Positions 1-5,504 are shown, numbered from the stretch's first letter. The stretch is 6,615 bases of DNA from Desulfobacteria bacterium (GCA_030145035.1 JAQYWL010000394.1:1-6615), one strand, 5' to 3'. The notes: generated by a model not told the origin, from the letters alone. Translations and numbers: made by a program.

Positions 1-30
1 ACATCATTTCCTTTAATATTAGTGATTTAG

Positions 31-186
31 CTTGGCCCGACCCCATTTCCCACAGTCGTAGCGGGGATGTTTCCGGTGGGGGCGCTTTGGGGTTTCAGGC
101 CGCCCGAGGAGTTGAAGGAAAATGGGGCGAGGGCGCTGATTGAGCGACCACAGGAGATTCTGTCCTTGATCGGCGCGTCTCCATAA
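31..186 (+). pseudogene. 3' remnant of HAD-family phosphoglycolate phosphatase-like gene
   Basis: The frame ending at the TAA at 184-186 reads AGMFPVGALWGFRPPEEL followed by ...GARALIERPQEILSLI. This is the typical C-terminus of Gph-type HAD phosphatases, which hydrolyse 2-phosphoglycolate or similar small phosphates in the cytosol. A TAG at 28-30 closes the frame on the left. Between it and residue AGM the frame reads LGPTPFPTVV, which lines up with the family's GDTPxD metal-binding motif. Both Asp positions are Pro here, and the spacing to AGM is about three residues short. The bases before the stop (1-27, in the same frame) give a hydrophobic stretch that could be the preceding strand, but this is too short to claim. 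I read it as a decayed gene end. A real but divergent gene entering from outside the window is excluded unless the TAG is an assembly error. Confidence 0.6.
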
Positions 187-214
187 GAGGGGGGTGTCGG
201 CTCACCCTTTTGTT
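187..214 (+). terminator. Rho-independent terminator after the HAD remnant
   Basis: GGGTG (192-196) pairs with CACCC (203-207) around a six-base loop, and G-T wobbles can extend the stem by two or three pairs. The stem is followed by TTTTGTT. It sits directly after the TAA of the HAD remnant and in the same direction, so it is probably the original terminator of that gene. Confidence 0.55.
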
Positions 215-274
215 ACAGTTGATTCGCTGGATCAGACCGCGGCGGCCAAAAACAGACCATCATCTTGAAAACCC

Positions 275-303
275 TTGACAAAACAATAAGTTGCTGGTAG
301 CCT
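275..303 (+). promoter_or_regulatory. Possible sigma-70 promoter
   Basis: A perfect TTGACA lies at 275-280. Seventeen bases later is TAGCCT (298-303), only a partial match to TATAAT, preceded by TGG. The next feature on this strand is a terminator at about 371-408, with no convincing ORF between. If active, the promoter would therefore make a short untranslated RNA. Confidence 0.3.
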
Positions 304-309
304 TCCTTC

Positions 310-408
310 CGATTGAGATTGCCCCGTGATCCATTGACCCCAATTAAAGAAGGTGCCATGCATTGATTCGTAAGACCCCGTTTCTCAGAAAGAGAGCGGG
401 GTTTTGTG
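310..408 (+). ncRNA. Candidate small RNA of about 100 nt (unassigned)
   Basis: The interval is bounded by a possible promoter (TTGACA at 275) and an intrinsic-terminator-like hairpin ending at about 405. It contains no start codon with a Shine-Dalgarno and a usable reading frame. It contains a near direct repeat (ATTG.CCCC at about 319 and ATTGACCCC at about 333) but I could not draw a convincing long-range fold. It does not resemble a tRNA, SRP RNA, 6S RNA or tmRNA as far as I can tell by eye. It could equally be unconstrained spacer. Confidence 0.2.
371..408 (+). terminator. Rho-independent terminator hairpin
   Basis: ACCCCG (375-380) pairs with CGGGGT (397-402), and TTTC (381-384) can pair with GAAA (388-391) on top, leaving a GAGAG bulge. 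The right arm runs into TTTTG (402-406). The T-run is on the plus side, so it terminates plus-strand transcription best. On the minus strand the stem is followed by CTTAC and would be weaker. Confidence 0.55.
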
Positions 409-451
409 CTTTCAGCTTTGTATATTGGCTATCATCAGAAAAGCGCAAAGC

Positions 452-486
452 ACGTTCAACACGAACGTCCCGGTCGGCGGTCCGCC
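452..486. repeat. Two adjacent short inverted repeats
   Basis: ACGTTC (452-457) and GAACGT (463-468) form a six-base inverted repeat with a five-base centre. Right beside it, GGCGG (476-480) and CCGCC (482-486) form another around a single base. No gene covers this stretch. They lie downstream of the minus-strand small ORF, so they could be a weak transcript end or a protein binding site. Confidence 0.3.
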
Positions 487-507
487 CTTAGTTCTGATTG
501 GAGGAAG

Positions 508-654
508 TTACTGATTTACCAAGGGATAGGGTATACCATGGTCTTCCGGGGCAACGTGTGCGATCGTTTCTTCCAACACTCCGGAATAAGTAGGCGCACA
601 TAAATCCTTACCTGCAACTATAAGCTGCCTCGCAAGTTCCTTCAGGGGACGCAT
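508..654 (-). CDS. Small hypothetical protein (48 aa), coupled to the glucoamylase end
   Basis: A 48-codon ORF begins MRPLKELARQLIVAGKDLCA and ends ...HGIPYPLVNQ. Its ATG (654-652) follows the glucoamylase TGA after a single base. The same frame also offers an ATG ATG pair at 678-673 inside the glucoamylase gene, which would give 56 aa starting MMSIQPFD. No clear Shine-Dalgarno precedes either start, so translation would rely on coupling to the upstream gene. The composition looks like real protein: an amphipathic N-terminal helix followed by an acidic, Pro-containing tail, with ordinary codons. The N-terminal pattern LxxLAxxLxxxGK faintly recalls class I aldolases, but I do not consider that an assignment. 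It could be the stub of a longer lost gene or chance. Confidence 0.35.
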   Translation of the reverse strand: MRPLKELARQLIVAGKDLCAPTYSGVLEETIAHVAPEDHGIPYPLVNQ

Positions 655-655
655 G

Positions 656-3190
656 TCAAAAGGTTGGATAGACATCATTCATCTTGCAAGCTTCACCTTT
701 ATGATTATCACCCTGCTCCCATTGGTAATCGTTTATGAGCGACTTAAATTCAAATGGCCCCTTCAAACCCAGGGCCTTGTATTCCCATATATTGCCAGGC
801 GTCCAATGAGCCTGCTTCCCCATTTCCCAAGATAAGGGACTTTTATCGCCTCGGATTGCGATAAAGTTTCCCCAGCCTACATCATAATGCACCCTGATAA
901 CGGTTTCGCAATCGCTCAGGTACCTATCCTTCACTACCTGAGGTGTATCGTAGACCATGCCTTCTTTCTTGGATCTCAGAAGCCTTATGTACTCTGCGTG
1001 ACTCCATGCCAGAGGAGTTGCAGAACCGGTCCCTTCTCCTGGCTGATACTTTCCCGTATGTTGATCCCAAACCTGCTCAGGGAGCATTCTTCCCTCATTA
1101 GCAAATCCCTCCATGGTGTGAATATAATTGTCCACAGCCAAGGCGTTCCCCAGCGACAGTTCATAGTGACCTCTCTCTCCCGTTAGGAGCGGCCAGAGTC
1201 TTCCCTTACCCGCTCCGGTGTAATCTGCTCCATCTGGAGTTTCTCCATATCCGTCAAAGTTGTAGCGATAAAAACCTGGTCCCTTGGGCGTATTTACCTT
1301 TATGACCTGGTCATACTCACCGATTGTCTCCCCAATGTGGTAATCATCAGCAGCTTTGATGCCAAAACGTACCAGCTCCAGAAATCCGCCGCCTATAACC
1401 TCCTTCTCCAGACGTGATCCTCCGCCATTTCCAACCCAAAATCTAATATCATCATTGGGATTCCATGAAGAGCCGCATCCGGAGGCCCCATCTATTCTCT
1501 CATAGTACTTGCCATTGCCATGAGGCCCATTGGATGTAAACGTCCAGCTTTCGATGGATGATGCCCACTCATCTGCCTTCTTCAGATACCATTGTGCTGC
1601 CCCTGGGTCATTGCTAATTTGGGCAAAGTCGGCGGCACAGACAAGAGCAGCAATTTCTGCCGCTATTGTCGAAGGCGAACATCCAGCGTTTTCTTCCCAT
1701 CTCTCCTGCTGGGTCCATGGACCGTAGTGGGAAATGAATTCCGCAGCGGGCTTGATAAAGCTGGCATAATAATCAGCGGCATTAATCTTGTTTTCTTTCC
1801 ACAGTCGCCAGGCCAGAATGATAGGCATGGCAGTCTCATCCATCTGCAACCCGCCCCAGTGGGGTATCCCGGAAAGCCAGCAGTTTTGGGGAAAAGAACC
1901 GACTTTTGGGAATACAGAGCAAGAGCTCCAGTTACCCGCATCATAGCCGAACTGGATAGTCTTGAGGTACTGCAGGGCGCTTGCGGCTGTCTCATAATCT
2001 CCTGCCGCTATGAAAGCTGTAGCTACTTGGTACAGGTCCCGGGGCCAGACTACATGATATCCAACAGGACCGTCCTTATATCCATCCGGCCCGGAACCTG
2101 GAAGAATGCCTCTTTCGTCGCTAGAGCTAATATCCGACTGAGAGGTTCCCCAGGGAACAGTCAAAGAAGCAATCATACCGCCGTCGAAAGTCTTATCCTC
2201 ATGAGCTTTGAGGACCATTGCAGACGTATAGTACAGTTTTCCTGCATCTCCGCTCTGAGCGCTTAGGTCTATGATTTTCTTGCAGTAGTCTTTCCAACCA
2301 GTTATGTATTCTTTCTTAATCTTCTTATAACCCTTGTTCAGGCTTGCCTCGGCGGCTGCCTTAGCGCTCCCCTTGTCATTGCCGAATCCAATCACCAGGT
2401 CGAACTCCTTTTTCCCGGAACCCGCCGGCAGGGCCAACTCCACTGTTAAGGCTACATTGCCATTGGAAGCTCCGGAATAACTCCAGTCCATATGAAAATC
2501 GCTGCTGATATCCTGCCAGCCGTCAGAGGAGCCCACGAAACCGGCCGACACCTTGCTAAATGGGATTGAGCTTATGAGCGCCTGGTATTGTCCGATAAGA
2601 GGATTTTGAGAGGCGAATTTTGCTCTGTCGTCCCAGGCATATAGGGCATCGGGGGTCGCTTCGCCGTAGTCATAGAGCCCGGTGTTGCTAACCCCCGGAT
2701 TGAGGAGAATGTAAACCTTTAGTCCTGCGACTTTTGCATCAAAAGTGACATGTTGAATTAGGGTGTCTCTTTCGGGATCCGTTACGATCTCCTTAACTAT
2801 AGTATACTTCCCGTCTTTATCTGTGCTGGTTAGCTTATAAGCCAACGCCTTATCATCGAGGTATTCTACTTTGTGACTTGTATCCTTCTTTTCTTCATCG
2901 AAAAAACTCGTGCCATCGGTTATCAAAAATTGAAGGTCTGTAATTTGCGCCATATCTATCTGAGGCCAGTATACCTCTGATATAATGCCTTCCACCAAGC
3001 TGAACCAGACCTTAGACTTCTTGCCATAGGATGTTCCTACTCCCATTTTTCTTGCAGAGGTCCATACATGGGTCGCTCCCGGAGCGCCTGGTGCCTCCTC
3101 GGCCATCCCCGTACTGCCGAATAATGACAGGCTAACGCCAATCAACAAAAAGAAAAGAACCTTACATAGAAAAAAACTTCTTTTTTTCAT
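656..3190 (-). CDS. Secreted GH15 glucoamylase (glucan 1,4-alpha-glucosidase)
   Basis: This enzyme (844 aa) would release glucose from the non-reducing ends of starch- or glycogen-like alpha-glucans by an inverting mechanism, outside the cytoplasm. Residues 1-30 are a Sec signal peptide (MKKR, hydrophobic core, cleavage after GMA30). Residues ~38-300 match the N-terminal beta-sandwich of bacterial glucoamylase and glucodextranase. Residues ~310-740 are the (alpha/alpha)6 GH15 domain, with WPRD at 382-385, the QERWEEN segment carrying the expected general acid E499, PEQVWD carrying the expected base E705, and PLAWSHAEYIRLL at 726-738. Residues ~760-844 form an aromatic beta-rich module (VHYDVGWGN, FEFKSLIND, WEQGDNH) resembling starch-binding domains. 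The start is fixed by AAAGGAGG (3208-3201), 10 bases before the ATG. Glucodextranase is the main alternative. It is probably monocistronic or followed by a tiny coupled ORF, and is preceded by an attenuator-like leader. Confidence 0.95.
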   Translation of the reverse strand: MKKRSFFLCKVLFFLLIGVSLSLFGSTGMAEEAPGAPGATHVWTSARKMGVGTSYGKKSKVWFSLVEGIISEVYWPQIDMAQITDLQFLITDGTSFFDEEKKDTSHKVEYLDDKALAYKLTSTDKDGKYTIVKEIVTDPERDTLIQHVTFDAKVAGLKVYILLNPGVSNTGLYDYGEATPDALYAWDDRAKFASQNPLIGQYQALISSIPFSKVSAGFVGSSDGWQDISSDFHMDWSYSGASNGNVALTVELALPAGSGKKEFDLVIGFGNDKGSAKAAAEASLNKGYKKIKKEYITGWKDYCKKIIDLSAQSGDAGKLYYTSAMVLKAHEDKTFDGGMIASLTVPWGTSQSDISSSDERGILPGSGPDGYKDGPVGYHVVWPRDLYQVATAFIAAGDYETAASALQYLKTIQFGYDAGNWSSCSVFPKVGSFPQNCWLSGIPHWGGLQMDETAMPIILAWRLWKENKINAADYYASFIKPAAEFISHYGPWTQQERWEENAGCSPSTIAAEIAALVCAADFAQISNDPGAAQWYLKKADEWASSIESWTFTSNGPHGNGKYYERIDGASGCGSSWNPNDDIRFWVGNGGGSRLEKEVIGGGFLELVRFGIKAADDYHIGETIGEYDQVIKVNTPKGPGFYRYNFDGYGETPDGADYTGAGKGRLWPLLTGERGHYELSLGNALAVDNYIHTMEGFANEGRMLPEQVWDQHTGKYQPGEGTGSATPLAWSHAEYIRLLRSKKEGMVYDTPQVVKDRYLSDCETVIRVHYDVGWGNFIAIRGDKSPLSWEMGKQAHWTPGNIWEYKALGLKGPFEFKSLINDYQWEQGDNHKGEACKMNDVYPTF

Positions 3191-3328
3191 ATTGTTCCTT
3201 CCTCCTTTGCATTTTTTAGCTGCTAGAAGTGTGGAGATCTTTGGTTTTGGACTGTGGATCTGAGGGGAAATCTATGACAAATCCCTACACTTTATGCCAA
3301 ATGGCCACCTGCAAAATGTTGCCATTCG

Positions 3329-3351
3329 AAAAAGGTCTATCGAAGCGACCT
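3329..3351 (-). terminator. Attenuator-like hairpin and T-run before glucoamylase
   Basis: On the minus strand AGGTC (3351-3347) pairs with GACCT (3337-3333) and runs into TTTTTC (3333-3328). The nine-base loop contains CTTCGA, which is complementary to TCGAAG inside the upstream 16-codon ORF (3380-3375). Two mutually exclusive structures are therefore possible. The stem is only five pairs, so termination would be weak. Confidence 0.3.
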
Positions 3352-3401
3352 CAGCCCTTCCCAATCTCTGGAACTTCGACTTGCCTATATGCTGAATACA
3401 T
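3351..3401 (-). CDS. Possible 16-aa leader peptide upstream of glucoamylase
   Basis: The peptide is MYSAYRQVEVPEIGKG. A strong Shine-Dalgarno (AAAAGGAGG, core at 3412-3408) lies six bases before the ATG, better spaced than that of many real genes. Its TGA overlaps the first base of the hairpin at 3351-3333. The placement, ~160 bases before the glucoamylase start, suits a leader peptide whose translation affects the hairpin. The sequence shows no run of one regulatory amino acid (two Tyr, two Val, two Glu, two Gly), so it is not a classical amino-acid attenuator. Alternatively it is the 5' stub of a lost gene. Confidence 0.3.
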   Translation of the reverse strand: MYSAYRQVEVPEIGKG

Positions 3402-3499
3402 TTCCGTCCTCCTTTTCTTATGTTTGCATCGTCCAAATTCAAACCCGGGACAGGCGAATAGTCGCAATCTTCAGCATACAACTGCCGCACTGCTTACTG

Positions 3500-3512
3500 A
3501 TTGGTGACCAAT
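3500..3512. repeat. 13-base palindrome after the small helical-protein gene
   Basis: ATTGGT, one central base, then ACCAAT form a perfect inverted repeat four bases beyond the stop codon of the 121-aa gene. No T-run follows on the minus strand (CAGTAAGC), so it is a poor intrinsic terminator. It may be an operator or a 3' end processing hairpin. Confidence 0.35.
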
Positions 3513-3516
3513 TTGC

Positions 3517-3882
3517 TCAGAGAAGGTACTTGTCTGCATTCTCTATGACCCTGTCTACCGCCTTGGTAATCTTCCCGGCCAATTCCACATATCCAATCAA
3601 CTCTTGAATCTCTTCTCTCACCTTTTGGAGTCTCGGCATCACATCTTTCACGGAGCGCTCCAAGGTAGCAAATTCATCTGTCCGGGCCTCAATAAATCCC
3701 CTGTTCAATTGGGTTAGGATATCGGAAATGGCATCTTGCCATTCCTTGATCCGCTTCTTGTCATCCCTCGTTTTAGCGTCAAAATATGCTTTCTTGAGCT
3801 CGTCATATAGTCGGTGAAAGGCATGGTAGACATCTCCCTGGGCCTGTTCGTTCCATTCACTGCTGTCAGGGATCTCACTCAT
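3517..3882 (-). CDS. Small helical protein of unknown function (121 aa)
   Basis: I do not recognise this family. The protein is predicted almost wholly alpha-helical and highly charged, with no Cys, no signal peptide and no membrane segment, so it should be cytosolic. Residues ~15-37 (VYHAFHRLYDELKKAYFDAK), ~40-62 and ~70-97 (including LERSVKDVMPRLQKVREEI) have heptad-like hydrophobic spacing suggesting a helical bundle or coiled coil. A second short helix ends the protein (ITKAVDRVIENADKYLL). The ATG is preceded by GTGGAG eight bases upstream, a fair Shine-Dalgarno. The gene begins 34 bases after the lipoprotein stop on the same strand with no terminator between, so the two are very likely co-transcribed. 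A scaffold or adaptor role is guesswork. Its lack of a signal is odd if it is meant to meet the exported lipoprotein. Confidence 0.8.
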   Translation of the reverse strand: MSEIPDSSEWNEQAQGDVYHAFHRLYDELKKAYFDAKTRDDKKRIKEWQDAISDILTQLNRGFIEARTDEFATLERSVKDVMPRLQKVREEIQELIGYVELAGKITKAVDRVIENADKYLL

Positions 3883-3916
3883 CTTCTTGTCTCCACAATC
3901 ATACTCGAAAACCCAG

Positions 3917-4969
3917 TCACTCCTTCAATTCTCCATAAAACTCCTTCACGCGTTTGGCCTCGGCAGCAAGCCCCCGGATGCGGGATTCGAGGCCGGGTGA
4001 CTTTTTCTCGAAGGCTTTGACGAGCTGGCCATGCGTTTCTCGAAGGCTCCCCAGTGATTTGGCCACCGCTCCCATGGCGGCATCGGCCCTTTCCTGCTCA
4101 ATTCTCATCTCCGCAAGCTTCGTGAGCTCTTCCCAGAGGGCGTGTGGGGAAAACCTCGCATGATTGTCGGCAATGAACATTTCACGATTGCCGATGATGT
4201 CCCAATACTGCCTTGCTAACTGCGCCCTGAGTCCGGGTCCCTCAGCCGTACCAATATCCTTTGAAAGCAGGTCGCATATTCTGGCCACATGAGGATCCAT
4301 CGCGTCCACAATCTGCCTCACCTCTTTTTCTCGCTGGAACTCTATCATCCAGCGGCCGATCGCGTTTACTCCGGTTGTGAAACCGGCAATCTCGGAATCC
4401 CTGATGTCATTTCGGTTCATGCCGAAAGTGCTCATCCCATCGCTGTTCTTGAATTCGATCAATGTCTCTCCAAAGGCTTTGGTCTCTTCGTCGAACTCCT
4501 GAAGTCTTTCGTCACTCATGATTTCTGCTAGAAGTCGGGCGTATTCCGATAATGCGTTTAGCACCCTCACCCTTACATTCAAAGGCTCCTCTCCAAGAAA
4601 GGGCTCGATCTTTCTGACATCAAAGCCCTTCTCAGGGTCATAGTGTGCAATGATCGACGAAACCTGTGCCTTAAAGTAACTTTTCTCTACAGCATTGAAG
4701 GATTCGACCACATTACCCGTAACCAAGCCCGTGGCTTCGGAGAACGCTTCAATCCGCCTCTGGGGCGCGGAAGACGCGCATCCTGCGAGAAAGCATAAGG
4801 CCGTGACTATCCAAAGAGTTCGGAAGCACGTAAGGTCGGCAAGGGCAAAAAAGTCTGTGCGCAGCCCATGCGAACCCATGTAGCTTCTATGCCACAGGCT
4901 CCTGTGTGGTACGCCCCGCCACCTGAATCTCATGTTTTTGTCTTGAGTTCTCTGATGGGAAGTCTTCAT
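3917..4969 (-). CDS. Putative outer-membrane-type lipoprotein of unknown function
   Basis: I do not recognise this family. A hydrophobic stretch, TLWIVTALCFLAGC (51-64), ends in a lipobox (LAGC) with the lipidated Cys at 64. Ala and Ser follow, with no Asp at +2, which predicts outer-membrane sorting in Gram-negatives. The mature part (~287 aa) is largely helical: an N-terminal bundle (~70-180), a central part with GMNRNDIRD and the aromatic WMIEF, and a charged C-terminal coiled-coil-like region (~270-350, Glu/Ala/Lys-rich). The chosen ATG has GGAGG nine bases upstream and overlaps the stop of a 41-codon ORF by ATGA. However, it leaves 50 mostly polar, Arg/His-rich residues before the hydrophobic core, far longer than a normal signal n-region. 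Met31 (ATG 4879-4877) would give a more usual ~33-residue signal, but has only a weak AGAAG upstream. It leads an operon with the 121-aa helical protein. Confidence 0.8.
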   Translation of the reverse strand: MKTSHQRTQDKNMRFRWRGVPHRSLWHRSYMGSHGLRTDFFALADLTCFRTLWIVTALCFLAGCASSAPQRRIEAFSEATGLVTGNVVESFNAVEKSYFKAQVSSIIAHYDPEKGFDVRKIEPFLGEEPLNVRVRVLNALSEYARLLAEIMSDERLQEFDEETKAFGETLIEFKNSDGMSTFGMNRNDIRDSEIAGFTTGVNAIGRWMIEFQREKEVRQIVDAMDPHVARICDLLSKDIGTAEGPGLRAQLARQYWDIIGNREMFIADNHARFSPHALWEELTKLAEMRIEQERADAAMGAVAKSLGSLRETHGQLVKAFEKKSPGLESRIRGLAAEAKRVKEFYGELKE

Positions 4970-5091
4970 CTCCTGAACCCTCCAGGATGCGGCTGCATTT
5001 CAGCGGTAACGATTTGGGTATCGTAGCGGCAATATCGCTCTCCCGAAGCCGAACTCGTTTGAACTCCCAACGGAAAAAGCCACTCCGTCAT
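4966..5091 (-). CDS. Possible 41-aa coupled ORF before the lipoprotein
   Basis: The ORF starts MTEWLFPLGVQTSSASGE and ends ...QPHPGGFRR. Its ATG overlaps the TGA of the 12-codon ORF (ATGA at 5091-5088), and its own TGA overlaps the ATG of the lipoprotein (ATGA at 4969-4966). The same frame stays open upstream to an ATG at 5175, giving 69 codons, but that start has no Shine-Dalgarno. The sequence is not recognisable and not strongly protein-like. Its main support is the two exact four-base overlaps. It may function in translational coupling rather than through its product, or be chance. Confidence 0.3.
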   Translation of the reverse strand: MTEWLFPLGVQTSSASGERYCRYDTQIVTAEMQPHPGGFRR

Positions 5092-5126
5092 GAGCAAGGT
5101 ATACACGTTTTGAGGGGTTTCTCCAT
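5088..5126 (-). CDS. Possible 12-aa leader peptide with CxxC
   Basis: The peptide is MEKPLKTCIPCS. AGGAGGT (5138-5132) lies five bases before the ATG and is the strongest Shine-Dalgarno in the lipoprotein leader. The TGA stop overlaps the next ATG as ATGA. Two Cys two residues apart (8 and 11) stand out in such a short peptide and could suggest metal, redox or cysteine-supply sensing, but with one example that is speculation. It could also be the start of a gene broken by a frameshift. Confidence 0.3.
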   Translation of the reverse strand: MEKPLKTCIPCS

Positions 5127-5381
5127 TGGGCACCTCCTGGCTGGAGTTTAAAGGATGAATGGACTTGTGGGCCATTTAGCAAAAGAATGCTACCGAATTC
5201 AATGGGGTGAAGACTGTATTTTGGGGGAAGAAACGATGTATTTACAAGGCAGGAAAAGTGCTCTATGGCAAGGAGATTTATGGAGGTCCAGAGACCACGG
5301 ACATAGCGCCTAGTCGATAACGTATCCACACAATATGTATGGGACTATTTGGAGTACTCTAAATTCAATATCGCTTGCACT

Positions 5382-5409
5382 ATTATCGCCCACCAGACAA
5401 TTTTGTCAA
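5382..5409 (-). promoter_or_regulatory. Strong sigma-70-like promoter of the lipoprotein operon
   Basis: On the minus strand a perfect TTGACA (5409-5404) is followed after 16 bases by GATAAT (5387-5382), five of six matches to the -10 consensus. Transcription would start near 5375 and read toward the lipoprotein gene with a leader of about 400 nt. The -35 element lies within the palindrome GACAA-TT-TTGTC (5396-5407), which could be an operator. Confidence 0.6.
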
Positions 5410-5470
5410 AGATTCCTAACCGATATCGCAACTTTTGTCAAGGTCTGGACCAAGATTCGGTTAACCGATA
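5396..5470. repeat. Duplicated promoter/operator module with palindromes
   Basis: On the plus strand TTTTGTCAA occurs at 5401-5409 and 5433-5441, AGATTC at 5410-5415 and 5453-5458, and TAACCGATA at 5417-5425 and 5462-5470, in the same order each time. The two copies therefore form an imperfect tandem repeat. The right copy contains the perfect 12-base palindrome TCGGTTAACCGA (5457-5468). Read on the minus strand each copy is TATCGGTTA, GAATCT, then TTGACAAAA, so each -35 box carries the same upstream boxes. This looks like duplicated activator or repressor sites, or tandem promoters of which only the downstream copy has a good -10. Confidence 0.6.
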
Positions 5471-5481
5471 GACTGAATGGG

Positions 5482-5504
5482 TGACCCCTTATTTGACCCC
5501 TTAT
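5482..5504 (+). repeat. Tandem TGACCCCTTAT repeat
   Basis: TGACCCCTTAT occurs at 5482-5492 and again at 5494-5504, a 12-base period. It lies exactly at the left boundary of the TPR remnant, so it may mark the junction at which the rest of that gene was lost. GGGGTCA-type repeats are also common around REP-associated (RAYT) elements, but no transposase is present here. Confidence 0.5.

Larger units (their letters stand above)
3191..3516 (-). promoter_or_regulatory. Glucoamylase upstream region and leader
   Basis: These 326 bases separate the small helical-protein gene from the glucoamylase. Read on the minus strand they hold, in order, a 13-base palindrome (3512-3500), a 16-codon ORF with a strong Shine-Dalgarno (3401-3351), a hairpin with a T-run (3351-3329), an AATGGC/GCCATT inverted repeat (3326-3300), and the AAAGGAGG site of the glucoamylase. 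No promoter is convincing: TTGGCA followed 18 bases later by CATAGA (minus strand, about 3300-3271) is the best weak candidate downstream of the hairpin. Longer frames here, such as the 72-codon minus frame 3272-3490, have no ribosome binding site and do not read like protein. Confidence 0.45.
4970..5496 (-). other. Long leader and promoter region of the lipoprotein operon
   Basis: About 530 bases hold no large convincing gene. From right to left on the minus strand they contain the duplicated TTGACA/TATCGGTTA module (5470-5396), a -10 element at 5387-5382, and roughly 400 bases of untranslated or mini-ORF leader. The leader includes an 8-base palindrome GAGTACTC (5352-5359) and the 12- and 41-codon ORFs. 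A 109-codon GTG-started frame (5000-5329) covers much of the leader, but lacks a ribosome binding site and recognisable protein character, so I do not call it. Confidence 0.4.

Noticed and set aside
452..468. ACGTTC-GAACGT as a LexA box
   Set aside because: The half-sites are in the opposite order to the GAAC-N4-GTTC box, and no SOS gene is adjacent.
406..603. 65-codon plus-strand frame beginning at a GTG
   Set aside because: It starts inside the T-run of the terminator, has no ribosome site, and mostly lies opposite the more plausible minus-strand small ORF.
1592..2266. 224-codon plus-strand frame inside the glucoamylase
   Set aside because: It is a shadow on the opposite strand of a well-supported GH15 gene, with composition unlike a real protein and no ribosome site.
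3272..3490. 72-codon minus-strand frame upstream of the glucoamylase
   Set aside because: It has no Shine-Dalgarno and is not recognisable; the strong ribosome site in this stretch belongs to a different frame (the 16-codon ORF).
5000..5329. 109-codon minus-strand frame from a GTG in the lipoprotein leader
   Set aside because: It has no ribosome site before the GTG, a protein-unlike sequence, and conflicts with the 12-codon ORF that has a strong site.
5401..5470. Repeat cluster as a CRISPR or iteron origin
   Set aside because: There are only two imperfect copies, with unequal internal spacing and no unique regular spacers, no replication gene and no cas gene; promoter boxes explain it better.
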